Shown piece after piece: positions 41,435 through 51,033 of a stretch of 64,000 nucleotides of DNA (position 1 is its first letter; the number at the start of each line of letters is the position of its first letter). The DNA is taken from the NCBI RefSeq assembly GCF_002858675.1, contig NZ_PJZF01000015.1, forward strand, positions 1 through 64,000, written 5' to 3'. Under the pieces are notes generated by a model. It saw nothing but the letters and a program-made list of their open reading frames with translations. It had not been told where the DNA came from and ran no database searches. The stretch is from Chimaeribacter californicus (lineage in GTDB: Bacteria; Pseudomonadota; Gammaproteobacteria; Enterobacterales; Enterobacteriaceae). The position numbers were made by a program, and so were the translations under genes.

Positions 41435-41734
41435 AGTATTCCCTTATCAGTGAGAGAAAAGTTGCACTGTAGTGTAGACGGTTACACAACCGGGTGCCGT
41501 TGGCAGGATCACAACTTCCCCTGTGCTGCCGGCTTAGACCCCTGTGTCTGCGTAAACCCTGTGTGTCGGCTTAGGTGGCCGGCCATTAACTGCGCTTATC
41601 CGGCCCGGCAACGGTACGTTAATGGTGCAGGGCTGTAACGCCCGCTTGCCAGCATTATCACCGGATAAGATTCGCCGCCTCCGGGTCATCGGCAATACTT
41701 AATGCTGGATAAAACTGAAAGGGCAGGGTGAGCG
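41435..41734. other. Gap between the reductase gene and ipdC
   Basis: This 300 bp region separates divergent genes and must hold both promoters. It contains repeated GTGT/CTGTG words (41520-41570) and a GGCCGGCC palindrome around 41579-41586. I saw no clear TyrR box (TGTAAA-N6-TTTACA), although TyrR controls ipdC in Enterobacter. No gene was found. Confidence 0.45.
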
Positions 41735-43414
41735 ATGAGTGAAAAGGTTACGGTGGGTGATTATCTTTTGGCACGGTTGTCTGAGGTAGGGGTTCAGCAC
41801 CTGTTTGGCGTGCCGGGCGACTACAATCTGCAATTCCTGGATCATGTGATTGATCATCCGGGCATCACCTGGGTTGGCTGTGCCAATGAGCTGAATGCCG
41901 CTTATGCGGCAGACGGCTACGCGCGCTGTCGAGGGGCCGGTGCCTTGCTGACCACCTTTGGCGTGGGTGAACTGAGTGCCATTAACGGCACGGCCGGCAG
42001 TTATGCGGAATATGTGCCGGTTGTCCATGTGGTGGGCGCGCCGCCGCTCGCTTCCCAGCAACGCGGGGAGTGGCTGCATCACTCGCTGGGCGACGGCGAT
42101 TTCGGCCATTTTGCCCGCATGGCAGAGGAAGTCACGATCGCGCAGGCGCGCCTGACGGCAGAGAACGCGCAGTCAGAGATTGACCGGGTGATTACCACCG
42201 TGCTGCATGAGCGCCGCCCCGGCTACCTGCTGCTGCCGAGTGACGTGGCCGCCGCGCCCCTGGCCGCACCGCCGCTGCCGCTGGCACGGCGTCAGGCCGA
42301 ATGCTCGCCGGAGGCGCTGGCAGCGTTTACCGCGGCCGCTGATACCTTGCTGAGCCGGGCGGGCAGCGCGGCCATATTAGCTGATTTCCTGGCTGACCGT
42401 TTTGGTGTGGGCGATGCGTTGAACCGCTGGCTGGCGGAGTGCGGCTTGCCGCACAGCACGCTGCTGCTGGGCAAAGGCGTCGTGAATGAGCAACACCCGG
42501 CCTTTACCGGCACCTACGCCGGGGCCGCCAGTGATGAGCAGGTGCGTGCTACGCTGGAGGGCGCGGACGCAGTGATTACCGTGGGAGTAAAATTCACCGA
42601 CACCATCACCGCCGGGTTCAGCCAGCAGTTGCCGCTGGAAAAAACCATCAACCTGCAACCGTTCCAGGCACGGGTAGGCGCGCAGGTGTTTAATCAGGTG
42701 CCGATGGCAGAAGCGCTGGCCGCATTGCAGCAGGTGGTTGCCCGGCACCGGCCGCGCTGGCGGCGCGTCCCGGTGACGCGGCCCGCGCTGCCGCCTTCAG
42801 CGTCCGGCAGGTTTGATCAACCGGCGTTCTGGCAGGCGATACAGGCTTTCCTGCGGCCGGGCGACATCCTGATTGCCGAACAGGGCACCGCCTGCTTTGG
42901 CGCGGCCGCGCTCACGCTGCCCGAAGGGTGCCGGATGGTGGTTCAGCCATTGTGGGGGTCGATTGGCTATACGCTGCCGGCGGCGTTTGGCGCACAGGTT
43001 GCCCAGCCCGATCGCCGGGTGGTGTTACTGATCGGTGACGGATCGGCCCAACTGACCGCGCAAGAGCTGGGATCAATGATCCGCGATGGCCTGAAGCCGG
43101 TGATTTTCATCATCAATAACCAGGGTTACACGGTGGAACGGGCGATCCATGGCCCCCGGCAGCGTTATAACGATATCGCGCAATGGAACTGGACGCACCT
43201 GCCGCAGGCGCTGGGTAGCCGCGACGGGCAGGTTATGGCGCTGCAAGCGGCAGATACCGCGCAACTGCATGATGCACTGGCACAGGCCTCGGCAGCGGAT
43301 AAGCTGGCGCTGATTGAGGTCATCCTGCCGAAAATGGATATTCCGGCCTTGCTGCAGGCCGTGACGCAGGCGATTGAACAGCGTAATAGCGGGAAACATT
43401 CCGCCGCAGAATAA
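41735..43414 (+). CDS. ipdC: Indolepyruvate/phenylpyruvate decarboxylase
   Basis: Thiamine-diphosphate enzyme that decarboxylates indole-3-pyruvate to indole-3-acetaldehyde, the key step of the indolepyruvate route to auxin; relatives also act on phenylpyruvate. The 559-residue protein has the three TPP-enzyme domains: an N-terminal domain with catalytic Glu in GCANELNAAYAADGYARC and the LFGVPGDYNLQFLDHVID block seen in Enterobacter IpdC, a central domain, and a C-terminal domain with the Mg/TPP motif GDGSAQLT ending in NNQGYTVERAIHG. The tandem His pair LHHSLGDGDF is also conserved. It lies just upstream of a racemase and glk. Confidence 0.9.
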   Translation: MSEKVTVGDYLLARLSEVGVQHLFGVPGDYNLQFLDHVIDHPGITWVGCANELNAAYAADGYARCRGAGALLTTFGVGELSAINGTAGSYAEYVPVVHVVGAPPLASQQRGEWLHHSLGDGDFGHFARMAEEVTIAQARLTAENAQSEIDRVITTVLHERRPGYLLLPSDVAAAPLAAPPLPLARRQAECSPEALAAFTAAADTLLSRAGSAAILADFLADRFGVGDALNRWLAECGLPHSTLLLGKGVVNEQHPAFTGTYAGAASDEQVRATLEGADAVITVGVKFTDTITAGFSQQLPLEKTINLQPFQARVGAQVFNQVPMAEALAALQQVVARHRPRWRRVPVTRPALPPSASGRFDQPAFWQAIQAFLRPGDILIAEQGTACFGAAALTLPEGCRMVVQPLWGSIGYTLPAAFGAQVAQPDRRVVLLIGDGSAQLTAQELGSMIRDGLKPVIFIINNQGYTVERAIHGPRQRYNDIAQWNWTHLPQALGSRDGQVMALQAADTAQLHDALAQASAADKLALIEVILPKMDIPALLQAVTQAIEQRNSGKHSAAE

Positions 43415-43425
43415 AGCGTGTCCGG

Positions 43426-43455
43426 CCCGGCCGGGGAAACCTTTCCCCAGCCGGG
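43426..43455 (+). terminator. Hairpin after ipdC
   Basis: CCCGGC at 43426-43431 plus GGGGAAA at 43433-43439 pair with TTTCCCC at 43442-43448 plus GCCGGG at 43450-43455, with one mismatch and a 2 nt loop that in practice would open to 4-6 nt. No T run follows, so this is a moderate terminator candidate. Confidence 0.5.
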
Positions 43456-43593
43456 CTAATCAATCGGGAATCCACGTGCTTATTAATAGTTACAACATAC
43501 TTTTATCTTTAATGACGGCCCCGTTGCCTGCCTCTCGCCGCGTCGCCGAATCTGCGGTAAGGTCAGGGCAGACCATACGCACAGGAAACGCTG

Positions 43594-44286
43594 ATGAAAA
43601 CACTGGGGCTGATTGGCGGCATGAGCTGGGAATCCACCGTGCCGTACTACCGCATGATCAATGAGCAGGTTAAGCAGCAACTGGGCGGCCTGCATTCCGC
43701 GCAACTGGTGCTCTACAGCGTGGATTTCGCCCGTATCGAGCAGTTACAGATGCAGGGCGCCTGGCAGGAGGCGGGGCAGATATTAGGTGATGCCGCTGCT
43801 GCTTTGCGCCGCGCCGGGGCGGAGGTGATCGTGCTCTGTACCAACACCATGCACAAGGTCGCGGAGGATATTGAGCGCATTGGCGGCCTGCCGCTGCTGC
43901 ATATAGCGGATACCACCGCGCAGGCGGTGCAGCAACAGGGCATCCGCCGTGTGGCGCTGCTCGGCACCCGCTTTACCATGGAACAGGATTTCTACAAAGG
44001 GCGGCTGGCGCAACAGTTTGGCATGGAGGTCATCGTGCCGGACGAGGCAGACCGCGACACCGTTCACCGCATCATCTATGACGAACTCTGCCTCGGGATT
44101 ATCCGTGAAGCGTCGCGCGACGCTTACCGCCGCATCATGCACCGGCTGGAAAGCCAGGGCGCGGGCGGCATCATCCTGGGCTGTACCGAAATCGCGTTGC
44201 TGGTGGGGCCGCAGGATGCCCAGGTACCGGTTTTTGACACCACCGCCCTGCACGCTGCCGCGGCTGCCCGTTTCGCGCTGGCGTAA
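43594..44286 (+). CDS. ygeA: Amino-acid racemase of the aspartate/glutamate racemase family (YgeA-like)
   Basis: A 230-residue PLP-independent racemase. E. coli YgeA has broad-specificity racemase activity (L-homoserine best known). The two catalytic cysteines are in VLCTNTMHKVA (about residue 83) and ILGCTEIALLV (about residue 196). The N-terminus MKTLGLIGGMSWESTVPYYR is nearly that of YgeA. In E. coli ygeA is elsewhere. It sits between ipdC and glk; a role linked to amino-acid or keto-acid metabolism is possible but unproven. Confidence 0.9.
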   Translation: MKTLGLIGGMSWESTVPYYRMINEQVKQQLGGLHSAQLVLYSVDFARIEQLQMQGAWQEAGQILGDAAAALRRAGAEVIVLCTNTMHKVAEDIERIGGLPLLHIADTTAQAVQQQGIRRVALLGTRFTMEQDFYKGRLAQQFGMEVIVPDEADRDTVHRIIYDELCLGIIREASRDAYRRIMHRLESQGAGGIILGCTEIALLVGPQDAQVPVFDTTALHAAAAARFALA

Positions 44287-44628
44287 TGGCTGGGATGCCT
44301 GCGCCTGGGTTCCACCCACAAAAGGATGTCGTAAATTCCTAATTATCGCTGCAATCGCCACAAGCCTGATCCATTGTCACCGAAGCAGTATAGGATAGGC
44401 GGTCAACGGGCTGGAGCAGCCCCTGTGCACGTGATAAAACCCGGAAAATGCCGGGCAGCGTGCCGGCAAAGTGGTGACACTTTCGCCCGTAAACGAAAGT
44501 AGAAACTTATTTTTGTGATCGAGATCACTAAAAAGCCGGAGGCTGACCCCCCGGCATTGTTGTTTTGCAGGGGTAAATTTACAGTGTGCGCAGCTAATAA
44601 CATTCCTTTTCGTGGAGAAGCATCCTCA
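44287..44628 (+). promoter_or_regulatory. glk upstream region with CRP-like site
   Basis: This 342 bp stretch has no supported gene. TGTGATCGAGATCACT at 44514-44529 is a near-perfect CRP site (TGTGA-N6-TCACA with one mismatch), ending about 100 bp before the glk ATG. An inverted repeat ACTTTCG/CGAAAGT at 44479-44485 and 44494-44500 lies just upstream of it. Cra represses glk in E. coli; no clear Cra site was recognised here. Confidence 0.65.
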
Positions 44629-45597
44629 ATGAACAAATATTCCCTGGTGGGCGATGTGGGAGGCACCAATGCCCGTCTGGCGCTATGTGCACTGGAGACG
44701 GGTGAGATCTCACAGGCCAAGACCTTTTCCGGCCTGGAGTTTGAGAGCCTGGAGGCCGTGGTCCGCCATTATCTGGCAGAACATCCGGAAGCGGTGGTAG
44801 AGGATGGCTGCATCGCCATTGCCTGCCCGATTACCGGTGACTGGGTCGCGATGACCAACCACACCTGGGCGTTCTCTATTGCGGAGATGAAACAGAACCT
44901 GGGGTTCAGCCACCTCGAAATCATCAATGACTTTACCGCGGTATCGATGGCGATCCCGATGCTCGGTGAGCAGGATGTACTGCAATTCGGCGGTAAAAAA
45001 GCGCAGCACGGCAAACCTATCGCCATCTACGGCGCGGGTACCGGGCTTGGCGTTGCGCATCTGGTGCATGCCGGCAACCGCTGGCTGAGCCTGCCGGGCG
45101 AGGGTGGCCATGTGGATTTCGCGCCGAACAGCGTGGAAGAAGACATCATCCTCGAGCAGCTGCGCACCGAGCTGGGCCACGTTTCCGCTGAGCGCGTGCT
45201 CTCCGGGCCGGGGCTGGTGAACCTCTACCGTGCGATCGTCAAAGCTGACGAACGCCTGCCGGAGAACCTGCAACCGAAAGACGTCACTGAGCGTGCGCTG
45301 GAAGACACCTGCATCGACTGCCGCCGCGCCCTGTCCCTGTTCTGCGTGATCATGGGCCGTTTTGGCGGCAACCTGGCGCTGAACCTCGGCACCTTTGGCG
45401 GTGTGTACATCGCCGGCGGTATTGTGCCGCGTTTCCTGGAGTTCTTTAAGGCGTCCGGTTTCCGTGCCGCGTTTGAAGACAAAGGGCGGTTCAAAGATTA
45501 CCTGGTCGATATCCCGGTTTATATGATCACCCATGAGCAACCGGGCCTGCTGGGTGCCGGTGCGCACCTGCGCCAGTCGCTGGGCGTGATCCTGTAA
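44629..45597 (+). CDS. glk: Glucokinase
   Basis: Phosphorylates free cytosolic glucose with ATP. The 322 residues match E. coli Glk (321). The ATP-binding motif is [16 protein letters not shown] at residues 4-19, the catalytic Asp is in [14 protein letters not shown], and the glucose-site Glu/His block is [12 protein letters not shown]. The ATG at 44629 has GGAGAAG upstream; 38 earlier in-frame codons are not conserved and overlap the CRP-like site. Confidence 0.97.
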   Translation: MNKYSLVGDVGGTNARLALCALETGEISQAKTFSGLEFESLEAVVRHYLAEHPEAVVEDGCIAIACPITGDWVAMTNHTWAFSIAEMKQNLGFSHLEIINDFTAVSMAIPMLGEQDVLQFGGKKAQHGKPIAIYGAGTGLGVAHLVHAGNRWLSLPGEGGHVDFAPNSVEEDIILEQLRTELGHVSAERVLSGPGLVNLYRAIVKADERLPENLQPKDVTERALEDTCIDCRRALSLFCVIMGRFGGNLALNLGTFGGVYIAGGIVPRFLEFFKASGFRAAFEDKGRFKDYLVDIPVYMITHEQPGLLGAGAHLRQSLGVIL

Positions 45598-45612
45598 GCG
45601 GGTTTGCCCCAT

Positions 45613-45644
45613 AAAAAAGCAGAGCCGGGTGGCTCTGCTTTTTT
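45613..45644. terminator. Bidirectional terminator between glk and the yhjX-like gene
   Basis: AAAAAAGCAGAGCC at 45613-45626 and GGCTCTGCTTTTTT at 45631-45644 form a 14 bp stem with a GGGT loop and T runs on both strands, fitting the two convergent genes. Confidence 0.95.
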
Positions 45645-45674
45645 TACGCCCGCTGTTTCTGTCAGGTTTTTTTG

Positions 45675-46898
45675 TCAGGCATGCTGACGGGCATGCAGGG
45701 CGGCAGCGGAGCCGGTGGTGTCGCCCAGCGGCGGCTTGATCATCAGGGTGATCAGCAAAGAGAGCACTGACATCGCGCCAATCACCAGGAAGGTGGTGTG
45801 GAAGCCGCCGAAGTGCGCCGCAACAAAGGAGCCAGCCAGCGCGCCCAGGCCAAAGCCCTGATACACCAGTCCGTAGTTTTTGCTGTGGTTACGCAGGCCG
45901 AAGAAGTCACCGACAATCGCCGGGAACACGGTGATATTGCCGCCGAAGCAGAAGGCGATGGCCCCCACGCAGATAAAGAACAGCGAAGAGGTGAGCGACA
46001 TAAAGCTCAGCGTCGCCACCGCCAGCGTAGTCACCAGCAGGGTGAAACTGATCACCCGCATCCGGCCAACCTTATCTGACAGCGCCCCGAGGATGATCCG
46101 CCCGGCGGTGTTGAAAATAGCAATCGCCGAGACGGTATTGGCCGCCGTCGCCAGGTCCATCCCTGCCAGCTGCACCCCGATGTCTTTCACAATCCCAATC
46201 AGGTACAGCCCGCTCATACAGGCGGTGAAGAAAATCAGGAACAGCAGGTAGGCTTCCTTGGTTCTCAGCATCTGTGCGACGCTGAAATCGGGCTTCCCGG
46301 TTTGCGCCTGCTGGGCAGAGGCCGCCGGAACCTTTTTCTCTTTCAGCAGCAGGGAGCCGGCAGCGATCAGCGCCGTCACAATCACGCCCCAGTAAAGGAA
46401 CGCCTGTGACACACCCGCCTGCGCAATCAGCGCCGCATTCACATATTTAAACAGCAGGCTGCCGGTGCCGAAGGCGCCCACCGACACACCGGAGATAAGC
46501 CCTTTGCGTTCCGGGAACCACTTAATCAGGTTGGAGAGGGTGGTGATGTAGGCGGTGCCGTCGGCGAAGCCAACCACCACACCGGCCAGCAGGTAGAACT
46601 GGGTGAGCGAGGTGGCATACGCGCTGGCGATAAGCCCGCAGCCCAGCAGCAGGCCGGCCAGCAGCGTCAGGCGGCGGATGCCGAGGCGCTCCTGTAGCCG
46701 CCCGGCAAACAGCGTGGCGATGGCAAGGGAGAAACTGGTGATGGAAAAGGTGGTAGCCACATCGCCCAGCGCCCAGTGGAATTTCTCCACCAGAGGCTGG
46801 TTAAACAGGCTCCAGGTGTAAATGGTGCCCAGCCCCATCTGCACGATGATAGTACCCATGACGATCAACCCGCGACTTACCGGTTTACTGCTGTTCAT
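45675..46898 (-). CDS. yhjX: YhjX-like major facilitator transporter (pyruvate-responsive)
   Basis: A 407-residue MFS protein of the oxalate/formate antiporter-like group with twelve predicted helices. It resembles E. coli YhjX, the pyruvate-induced transporter whose expression depends on YpdA/YpdB. Visible features: GTIYTWSLFNQPLVEKF in helix 1, GRLQERLGIRRL in the 2-3 loop, and GALSDKVGRMRV in the 8-9 loop. The ATG at 46898 is preceded by AGGAGG; 13 earlier codons are open. Here it is directly downstream of ypdAB, whereas in E. coli yhjX is far from ypdAB. Substrate identity as pyruvate is from the homologue, not from sequence. Confidence 0.85.
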   Translation of the reverse strand: MNSSKPVSRGLIVMGTIIVQMGLGTIYTWSLFNQPLVEKFHWALGDVATTFSITSFSLAIATLFAGRLQERLGIRRLTLLAGLLLGCGLIASAYATSLTQFYLLAGVVVGFADGTAYITTLSNLIKWFPERKGLISGVSVGAFGTGSLLFKYVNAALIAQAGVSQAFLYWGVIVTALIAAGSLLLKEKKVPAASAQQAQTGKPDFSVAQMLRTKEAYLLFLIFFTACMSGLYLIGIVKDIGVQLAGMDLATAANTVSAIAIFNTAGRIILGALSDKVGRMRVISFTLLVTTLAVATLSFMSLTSSLFFICVGAIAFCFGGNITVFPAIVGDFFGLRNHSKNYGLVYQGFGLGALAGSFVAAHFGGFHTTFLVIGAMSVLSLLITLMIKPPLGDTTGSAAALHARQHA

Positions 46899-46991
46899 TC
46901 CGGCCTCCTGATACGCACACATGGCCCGCTGGGCCAAATTTTACAGGCCGGAAGCACTCAGGTGAGGGGATCCGGCCCGCCCACTGAAGCC

Positions 46992-47061
46992 AGTATACGG
47001 GCGGCTTTCCAGCCATAGTTCGAATCGGGAATGAGATGCCGCCAGGGCGGAATGAAATGCA
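46992..47061 (-). promoter_or_regulatory. YpdB-type operator and promoter of the yhjX-like gene
   Basis: Reading the minus strand, TGCATTTCAT (47061-47052) is followed by exactly 11 bp and then GGCATCTCAT (47040-47031). The reported E. coli YpdB site is two GGCATTTCAT repeats 11 bp apart, so each half here has one mismatch and the spacing is identical. A TATACT -10 hexamer (46997-46992) lies 33 bp further toward yhjX, a normal distance for an activator touching the -35 region. Confidence 0.8.
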
Positions 47062-47062
47062 C

Positions 47063-47797
47063 TCAGATGCGCATCAGTTGCCGGAATTCTTTGACCTTGC
47101 TGCGGCTTACCGGCACTTCAAAGGGTAAATCACTGAGCCGCAGGATGTAGGTGTTATTGAACCACGGCACAATTTCGCGGATTTTCGCCAGGTTCACACA
47201 GTAGGAGCGGTGGCAGCGGAAAAAGAACTCATCCGGCAGGCGGCTGCAAAATTCCGTGATATTCATCGGCATGGTGAACGCCTCCCGCCGGGTATAGACC
47301 AGCGTCACCTTCTCCTGCGCGGCGGCGTAGTAGATGTCATTGATGTCCGTGACGATGATGCGCTCATCTTTGATCAGGTTGATGCTGTGGCTGTGGCGCG
47401 CCGGTACCGGCTGGTCACCGCCTGCCTGCCGGTCACGGCGGAAATGCGCCTCCAGCTTTTGCAGCATGGTGACGATGCGCGCCTCATGGTAAGGCTTGAG
47501 GATGTAGTCAAAGGCCTCGATCTCAAACGCCTCGGCGGCGTGCTCTTTGTAGGCAGTGATGAAAATAATGTAAGGCCGGTGGGCAAATTTGCTGATGTTC
47601 TGCGCCAGCAGCACCCCGTCCAGCGACGGGATATTGATGTCGAGGAAAATGGCATCCACCTGGTGGTGTTGCAGGTATTTCAGCACATCCAGCCCGTCGT
47701 CGAAGCTGCCCTCCAGCTGGATGCTGCTGTGGGCGTTAATCAGGTATTTCAGCTCCTCCTGAGCCAGGAACTCGTCCTCAACAATAATGGCTTTCAC
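47063..47797 (-). CDS. ypdB: LytTR-family response regulator YpdB
   Basis: Transcription activator of the YpdA/YpdB pyruvate-sensing pair. The 244 residues have a receiver domain with acidic pair D8/E7 region, phospho-acceptor D53 (FLDINIPSLDG) and K103 region (LKPYHEARI), and a C-terminal LytTR DNA-binding domain (about 140-244, with FFRCHRSYCVNLAKI). It is 27 bp downstream of ypdA. Its stop codon abuts the first repeat of the putative YpdB operator. Confidence 0.94.
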   Translation of the reverse strand: MKAIIVEDEFLAQEELKYLINAHSSIQLEGSFDDGLDVLKYLQHHQVDAIFLDINIPSLDGVLLAQNISKFAHRPYIIFITAYKEHAAEAFEIEAFDYILKPYHEARIVTMLQKLEAHFRRDRQAGGDQPVPARHSHSINLIKDERIIVTDINDIYYAAAQEKVTLVYTRREAFTMPMNITEFCSRLPDEFFFRCHRSYCVNLAKIREIVPWFNNTYILRLSDLPFEVPVSRSKVKEFRQLMRI

Positions 47798-47824
47798 GAT
47801 CTCTCCCCAGCAAAAAGCCTGGCA

Positions 47825-49516
47825 TCAGGCCAGCGCGGCGTGGTGCTTGCCGCCGTCTTTGGTAATAAAGAACGCGATCTCCGTGCCCGGCTCCAGCCGG
47901 CGGATCTGCAACCCTTCGCCATACAGCAGCGACACGCGGTGGTGGACGTTCAGCAACCCGATTTTATTGCCCGGCATCTCATTGCGCGCCACCCGGTCGA
48001 TGGTCTCCTGATTGATGCCGTGGCCGGTGTCCTGCACCGCCACGCAGATGCGCTCGCCCACGTGTTTCACGCTGATCGATACCACCCCTTTGCCGCGGCA
48101 GGGCTGGATGCCGTGCACAATCGCGTTCTCCACCAGCGGCTGGATCAGCAGGCTCGGGATCGGCACCGCGATCTCCTCATCCACGTCATACAGCACCGTG
48201 AGTTTGCTGCCGAAGCGCGCCTGCTCAATGGCGATGTAATCCTGCACCTGATGCAGCTCCTTGCGCAGGTCGATCAGCTCGTCGTTCAGCTCGAGGTTGT
48301 AACGCAGGTAGCGCGACAGGTTAATGATCAGCTGGCGGGCGGTGTCCGGGTTGATGCGGATCGAGGAGGAGATGGCGTTCAGCGCGTTAAACAGGAAGTG
48401 CGGGTTAATTTTGCTTTGCAGCGCCCGCATCTCCGCTTTGTTGGCCATCTCCCGTAATTGTTCAGTGCGGGAGACCTCCATCTGGGTTGAGATCATCTGC
48501 GACAGCCCGACCGCCATCACCTTCAGCGAATAGGTGATCTTGTGGGCGCGGCAGTAGTAGATCTTCAGCGAGCCGGTGACTTCCCCTTTTTCCCATAGCG
48601 GAATGATGATCAGCGAGTGGATCTGCGGCGTGCGGTGCATCTCATCGTTGTTCTTGATGGTGATCTTGCCGCGCCGCAGCGTCTCTTTGGTCATCTCGCT
48701 GATGATCTCATGGCCGATGTTGTACTGCTCCGCGCCGGTGCCGACATAGGCGAGGATATTTTTCGTGTCGGTGATCGCCACCGCATCGGCTTTGATATCA
48801 AGGCGGATAATGTCGCAAATGGTGGTCAGCGAGGCGTGGTTGATATTGCGGAAATAGGGCAGGGTCTTGTTGGCGATGTCCAGCGCCAGCCGGGCCTGGC
48901 GGGCGGCGATCACCTCTTTTTCATCCTCCACGCTCTGCACCAGCAGCACAATCAGCCCGATGCAGGTGGCGCCGAGGATCATCGGCACGGCAATTTTTGA
49001 GACAATCTCCAGCCCCAGCGACAGCGGCTGCGCCCACACCACCACCAGCAGCATGGTGAGCGATTCACAGGCCATCCCGGCGGCAATCCCCACCGACCAG
49101 CGTTTCTCCTTCAGCACCCGCTGGTGGATAATGCCGGAGAGCACCCCGGCAATCACGCTGGTGATAAGGCATGGGATGGCGGTAATGCCATGCATATCAA
49201 TCGCGTAGCGATGTACCCCGGCAATCACCCCGGTAATGATGCCGACCCACGGCCCGAACAGGATGCCGCCGGACATCACGGCGATCACCCGCACGTTGAC
49301 CAGCGAACCTTCCACATTGATGCCGGAATAGGTGCTGAACAGCGCAAACAGGGAGAAGATGGCGGTCACCGCCGCCAGTTCACGCGGCGTGTGCTGCTCT
49401 TTTTGCAACAGCTGGCGGAACGGGCGGGTACGGGTCAGGAAGAACAGGCAGATCAACATCAGCGCGGCGCGGTCAAACACCGCCAGCAGCATCTCAAACA
49501 CCGAATTTTCGAACAT
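47825..49516 (-). CDS. ypdA: LytS-type sensor kinase YpdA
   Basis: Membrane histidine kinase thought to sense extracellular pyruvate. From the ATG at 49516 it has 563 residues (E. coli 565). The 5TM LytS-type N-terminal region (about 1-200) carries LNVR-like [18 protein letters not shown] and [16 protein letters not shown] domain follows (about 225-350), then the kinase core with His in [18 protein letters not shown] and ATP-lid motifs [13 protein letters not shown] and [12 protein letters not shown]. Starts at 49534 or a GTG at 49549 would add 6 or 11 residues; none has a strong ribosome site. Confidence 0.94.
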   Translation of the reverse strand: MFENSVFEMLLAVFDRAALMLICLFFLTRTRPFRQLLQKEQHTPRELAAVTAIFSLFALFSTYSGINVEGSLVNVRVIAVMSGGILFGPWVGIITGVIAGVHRYAIDMHGITAIPCLITSVIAGVLSGIIHQRVLKEKRWSVGIAAGMACESLTMLLVVVWAQPLSLGLEIVSKIAVPMILGATCIGLIVLLVQSVEDEKEVIAARQARLALDIANKTLPYFRNINHASLTTICDIIRLDIKADAVAITDTKNILAYVGTGAEQYNIGHEIISEMTKETLRRGKITIKNNDEMHRTPQIHSLIIIPLWEKGEVTGSLKIYYCRAHKITYSLKVMAVGLSQMISTQMEVSRTEQLREMANKAEMRALQSKINPHFLFNALNAISSSIRINPDTARQLIINLSRYLRYNLELNDELIDLRKELHQVQDYIAIEQARFGSKLTVLYDVDEEIAVPIPSLLIQPLVENAIVHGIQPCRGKGVVSISVKHVGERICVAVQDTGHGINQETIDRVARNEMPGNKIGLLNVHHRVSLLYGEGLQIRRLEPGTEIAFFITKDGGKHHAALA

Positions 49517-49570
49517 CACATGCACAACAGGCATCCTGTGCCATATCACGGGCTTTCACTATAAAGAAAA

Positions 49571-49597
49571 GCCACCGGGGGTACCAGCACCGGTGGC
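49571..49597 (-). terminator. Terminator of the DUF1479 gene
   Basis: GCCACCGG at 49571-49578 and CCGGTGGC at 49590-49597 pair around an 11 nt loop; on the minus strand TTTTCTTT follows. It lies between the DUF1479 gene and ypdA, which point the same way. Confidence 0.75.
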
Positions 49598-49615
49598 CTT
49601 AGCGTTTACAGGGAA

Positions 49616-50875
49616 TTAACAGGTAAGCGACGCGTCGATCCCCATTTGCGCCCGCCCGGCCGGGGTGAGATCGTCAGCCGTGGCGCGGCCGGTGAAATCG
49701 ACCTCAAAATCATCGGCGGCAAAATCGGGCGGTGAGCGGCCGTCGAGGAAACTCGCCGCCTGTTTCGGCAGATAGGCGGCATTTTTCTCACACCACGGCG
49801 CAGCGGCGATATACATCACATTGCTGTCAAACTCGCCGTTGTGCTCATTTTCCACCGCGTGGATTACGTCACAGTGCCAGAACACCGTGTCGCCCGGCTC
49901 AAGATCGGGGATAGGTGAAACCGCTTCCAGCAACAGCGGGTGCCACTGCTCAGAGATCGACAGCGCGCGGCCCGGCGCGGCATCACACAGGTTGTCCTCC
50001 GGCACATCGTCCTGCAAGGCCCGCAACAGCACATAAGCCATGGCATTGGCGATCGGGATCAGGTTCAGCGTCCCGGCGTGGGTGCGTTGCGGCGTCAGCG
50101 CCGTCCAGCCCTGGAAGGTACGGAACATCGAGCAGACCGCCGGGGAGGGGAACTCACGCACCTCCGGCCGCCCTTCTGCGGCAAACGGGTTATAGTCGCG
50201 CCAGTTCCCGGCGAACACATGGCGGTAGACATGGCGGAAATTCTCATCCAGCCAGCGCTCCAGCGATCCGCCGTCCACATGCGGTGACAGCCCCAGCGAC
50301 GAGGAGCGCGGCGGGCGGCGGCGGGTACGGTCAGCGTAACTCACCACCCGGTCAGGGTCGAAATGCTGTTTCCCGTGACTTTCCGACTCCCACAACCGGT
50401 TCAGGAACACCTGCACCGCTTTCATCCGCGCATCCTGGCGCGCCTCCACCTGCGGCTGCGACCAGTAGATACCGTAAATCTGCGGCTTGCTGGCGGCCAG
50501 CGTGCCGAAATAGTTGTCTTCTGCGGCGTTTTTCAACCGCTCAACAAAGTTGTTGCCCTCCAGATAGTCGCCGATCATCTGGTTCCAGCGCTGCGCTTTT
50601 TCCCGCGGGAATACCCCACGGATGGCGCAGGCACCGCGCTGGCGGATCAGCGCTTTCTGCTGCTCACTGACGCGGCCCTGCAAAATATCGTCGGCGTCCA
50701 ATTGCGGTACCGGGTTTTCGCCGCGCGCCAGTTCGTCACGGATGGCGGCGACCTGTTGGCGGATTTCCTGCTCAACTTCCTGAAAAACCTGCGTGTAATC
50801 AGGCAGATCGCGGCGAAGCTGTTGTTTGACTTTTCGGATGGCATCGGGAATGTTATCAAGGGTCAGGGCGGCCAT
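49616..50875 (-). CDS. DUF1479 family (YbiU-like) putative iron/2-oxoglutarate-type oxygenase
   Basis: A 419-residue protein of the DUF1479 family, related to E. coli YbiU. The family is predicted to have a double-stranded beta-helix fold like 2-oxoglutarate/Fe(II) oxygenases. Candidate metal ligands are His and Asp in [13 protein letters not shown] and the distal His in [23 protein letters not shown] and ISEQWHPLL are strongly conserved blocks. Substrate unknown. The ATG at 50875 has GGAGATC upstream; 19 earlier codons are open. It is divergent from an acetyltransferase gene across a region with two palindromes. Confidence 0.82.
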   Translation of the reverse strand: MAALTLDNIPDAIRKVKQQLRRDLPDYTQVFQEVEQEIRQQVAAIRDELARGENPVPQLDADDILQGRVSEQQKALIRQRGACAIRGVFPREKAQRWNQMIGDYLEGNNFVERLKNAAEDNYFGTLAASKPQIYGIYWSQPQVEARQDARMKAVQVFLNRLWESESHGKQHFDPDRVVSYADRTRRRPPRSSSLGLSPHVDGGSLERWLDENFRHVYRHVFAGNWRDYNPFAAEGRPEVREFPSPAVCSMFRTFQGWTALTPQRTHAGTLNLIPIANAMAYVLLRALQDDVPEDNLCDAAPGRALSISEQWHPLLLEAVSPIPDLEPGDTVFWHCDVIHAVENEHNGEFDSNVMYIAAAPWCEKNAAYLPKQAASFLDGRSPPDFAADDFEVDFTGRATADDLTPAGRAQMGIDASLTC

Positions 50876-51033
50876 AAGCTGATCTCCAGGGTAGGGGGTG
50901 ACAGGCAGAGTTGTTTTGTTTGTGTAGTACAACTGTTAACCATTATGAGCCGCATTATAACGAAAGAAAAGGGATGTACTTTCAAATGAAAGTTCCTCTT
51001 TTTCATATGAAGTAAATTTCCCAGGAGATGACG
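50876..51033. promoter_or_regulatory. Divergent promoter region with two related palindromes
   Basis: A perfect 16 bp palindrome ACTTTCAAATGAAAGT is at 50978-50993. A second, TTCATATGAA (51002-51011), sits 21 bp further with the same TTTCA-N2-TGAA core. Both lie between the DUF1479 gene and the GNAT gene, so a shared dimeric regulator is plausible. The region also has CATTATGAGCCGCATTATAAC with -10-like hexamers. Confidence 0.6.
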
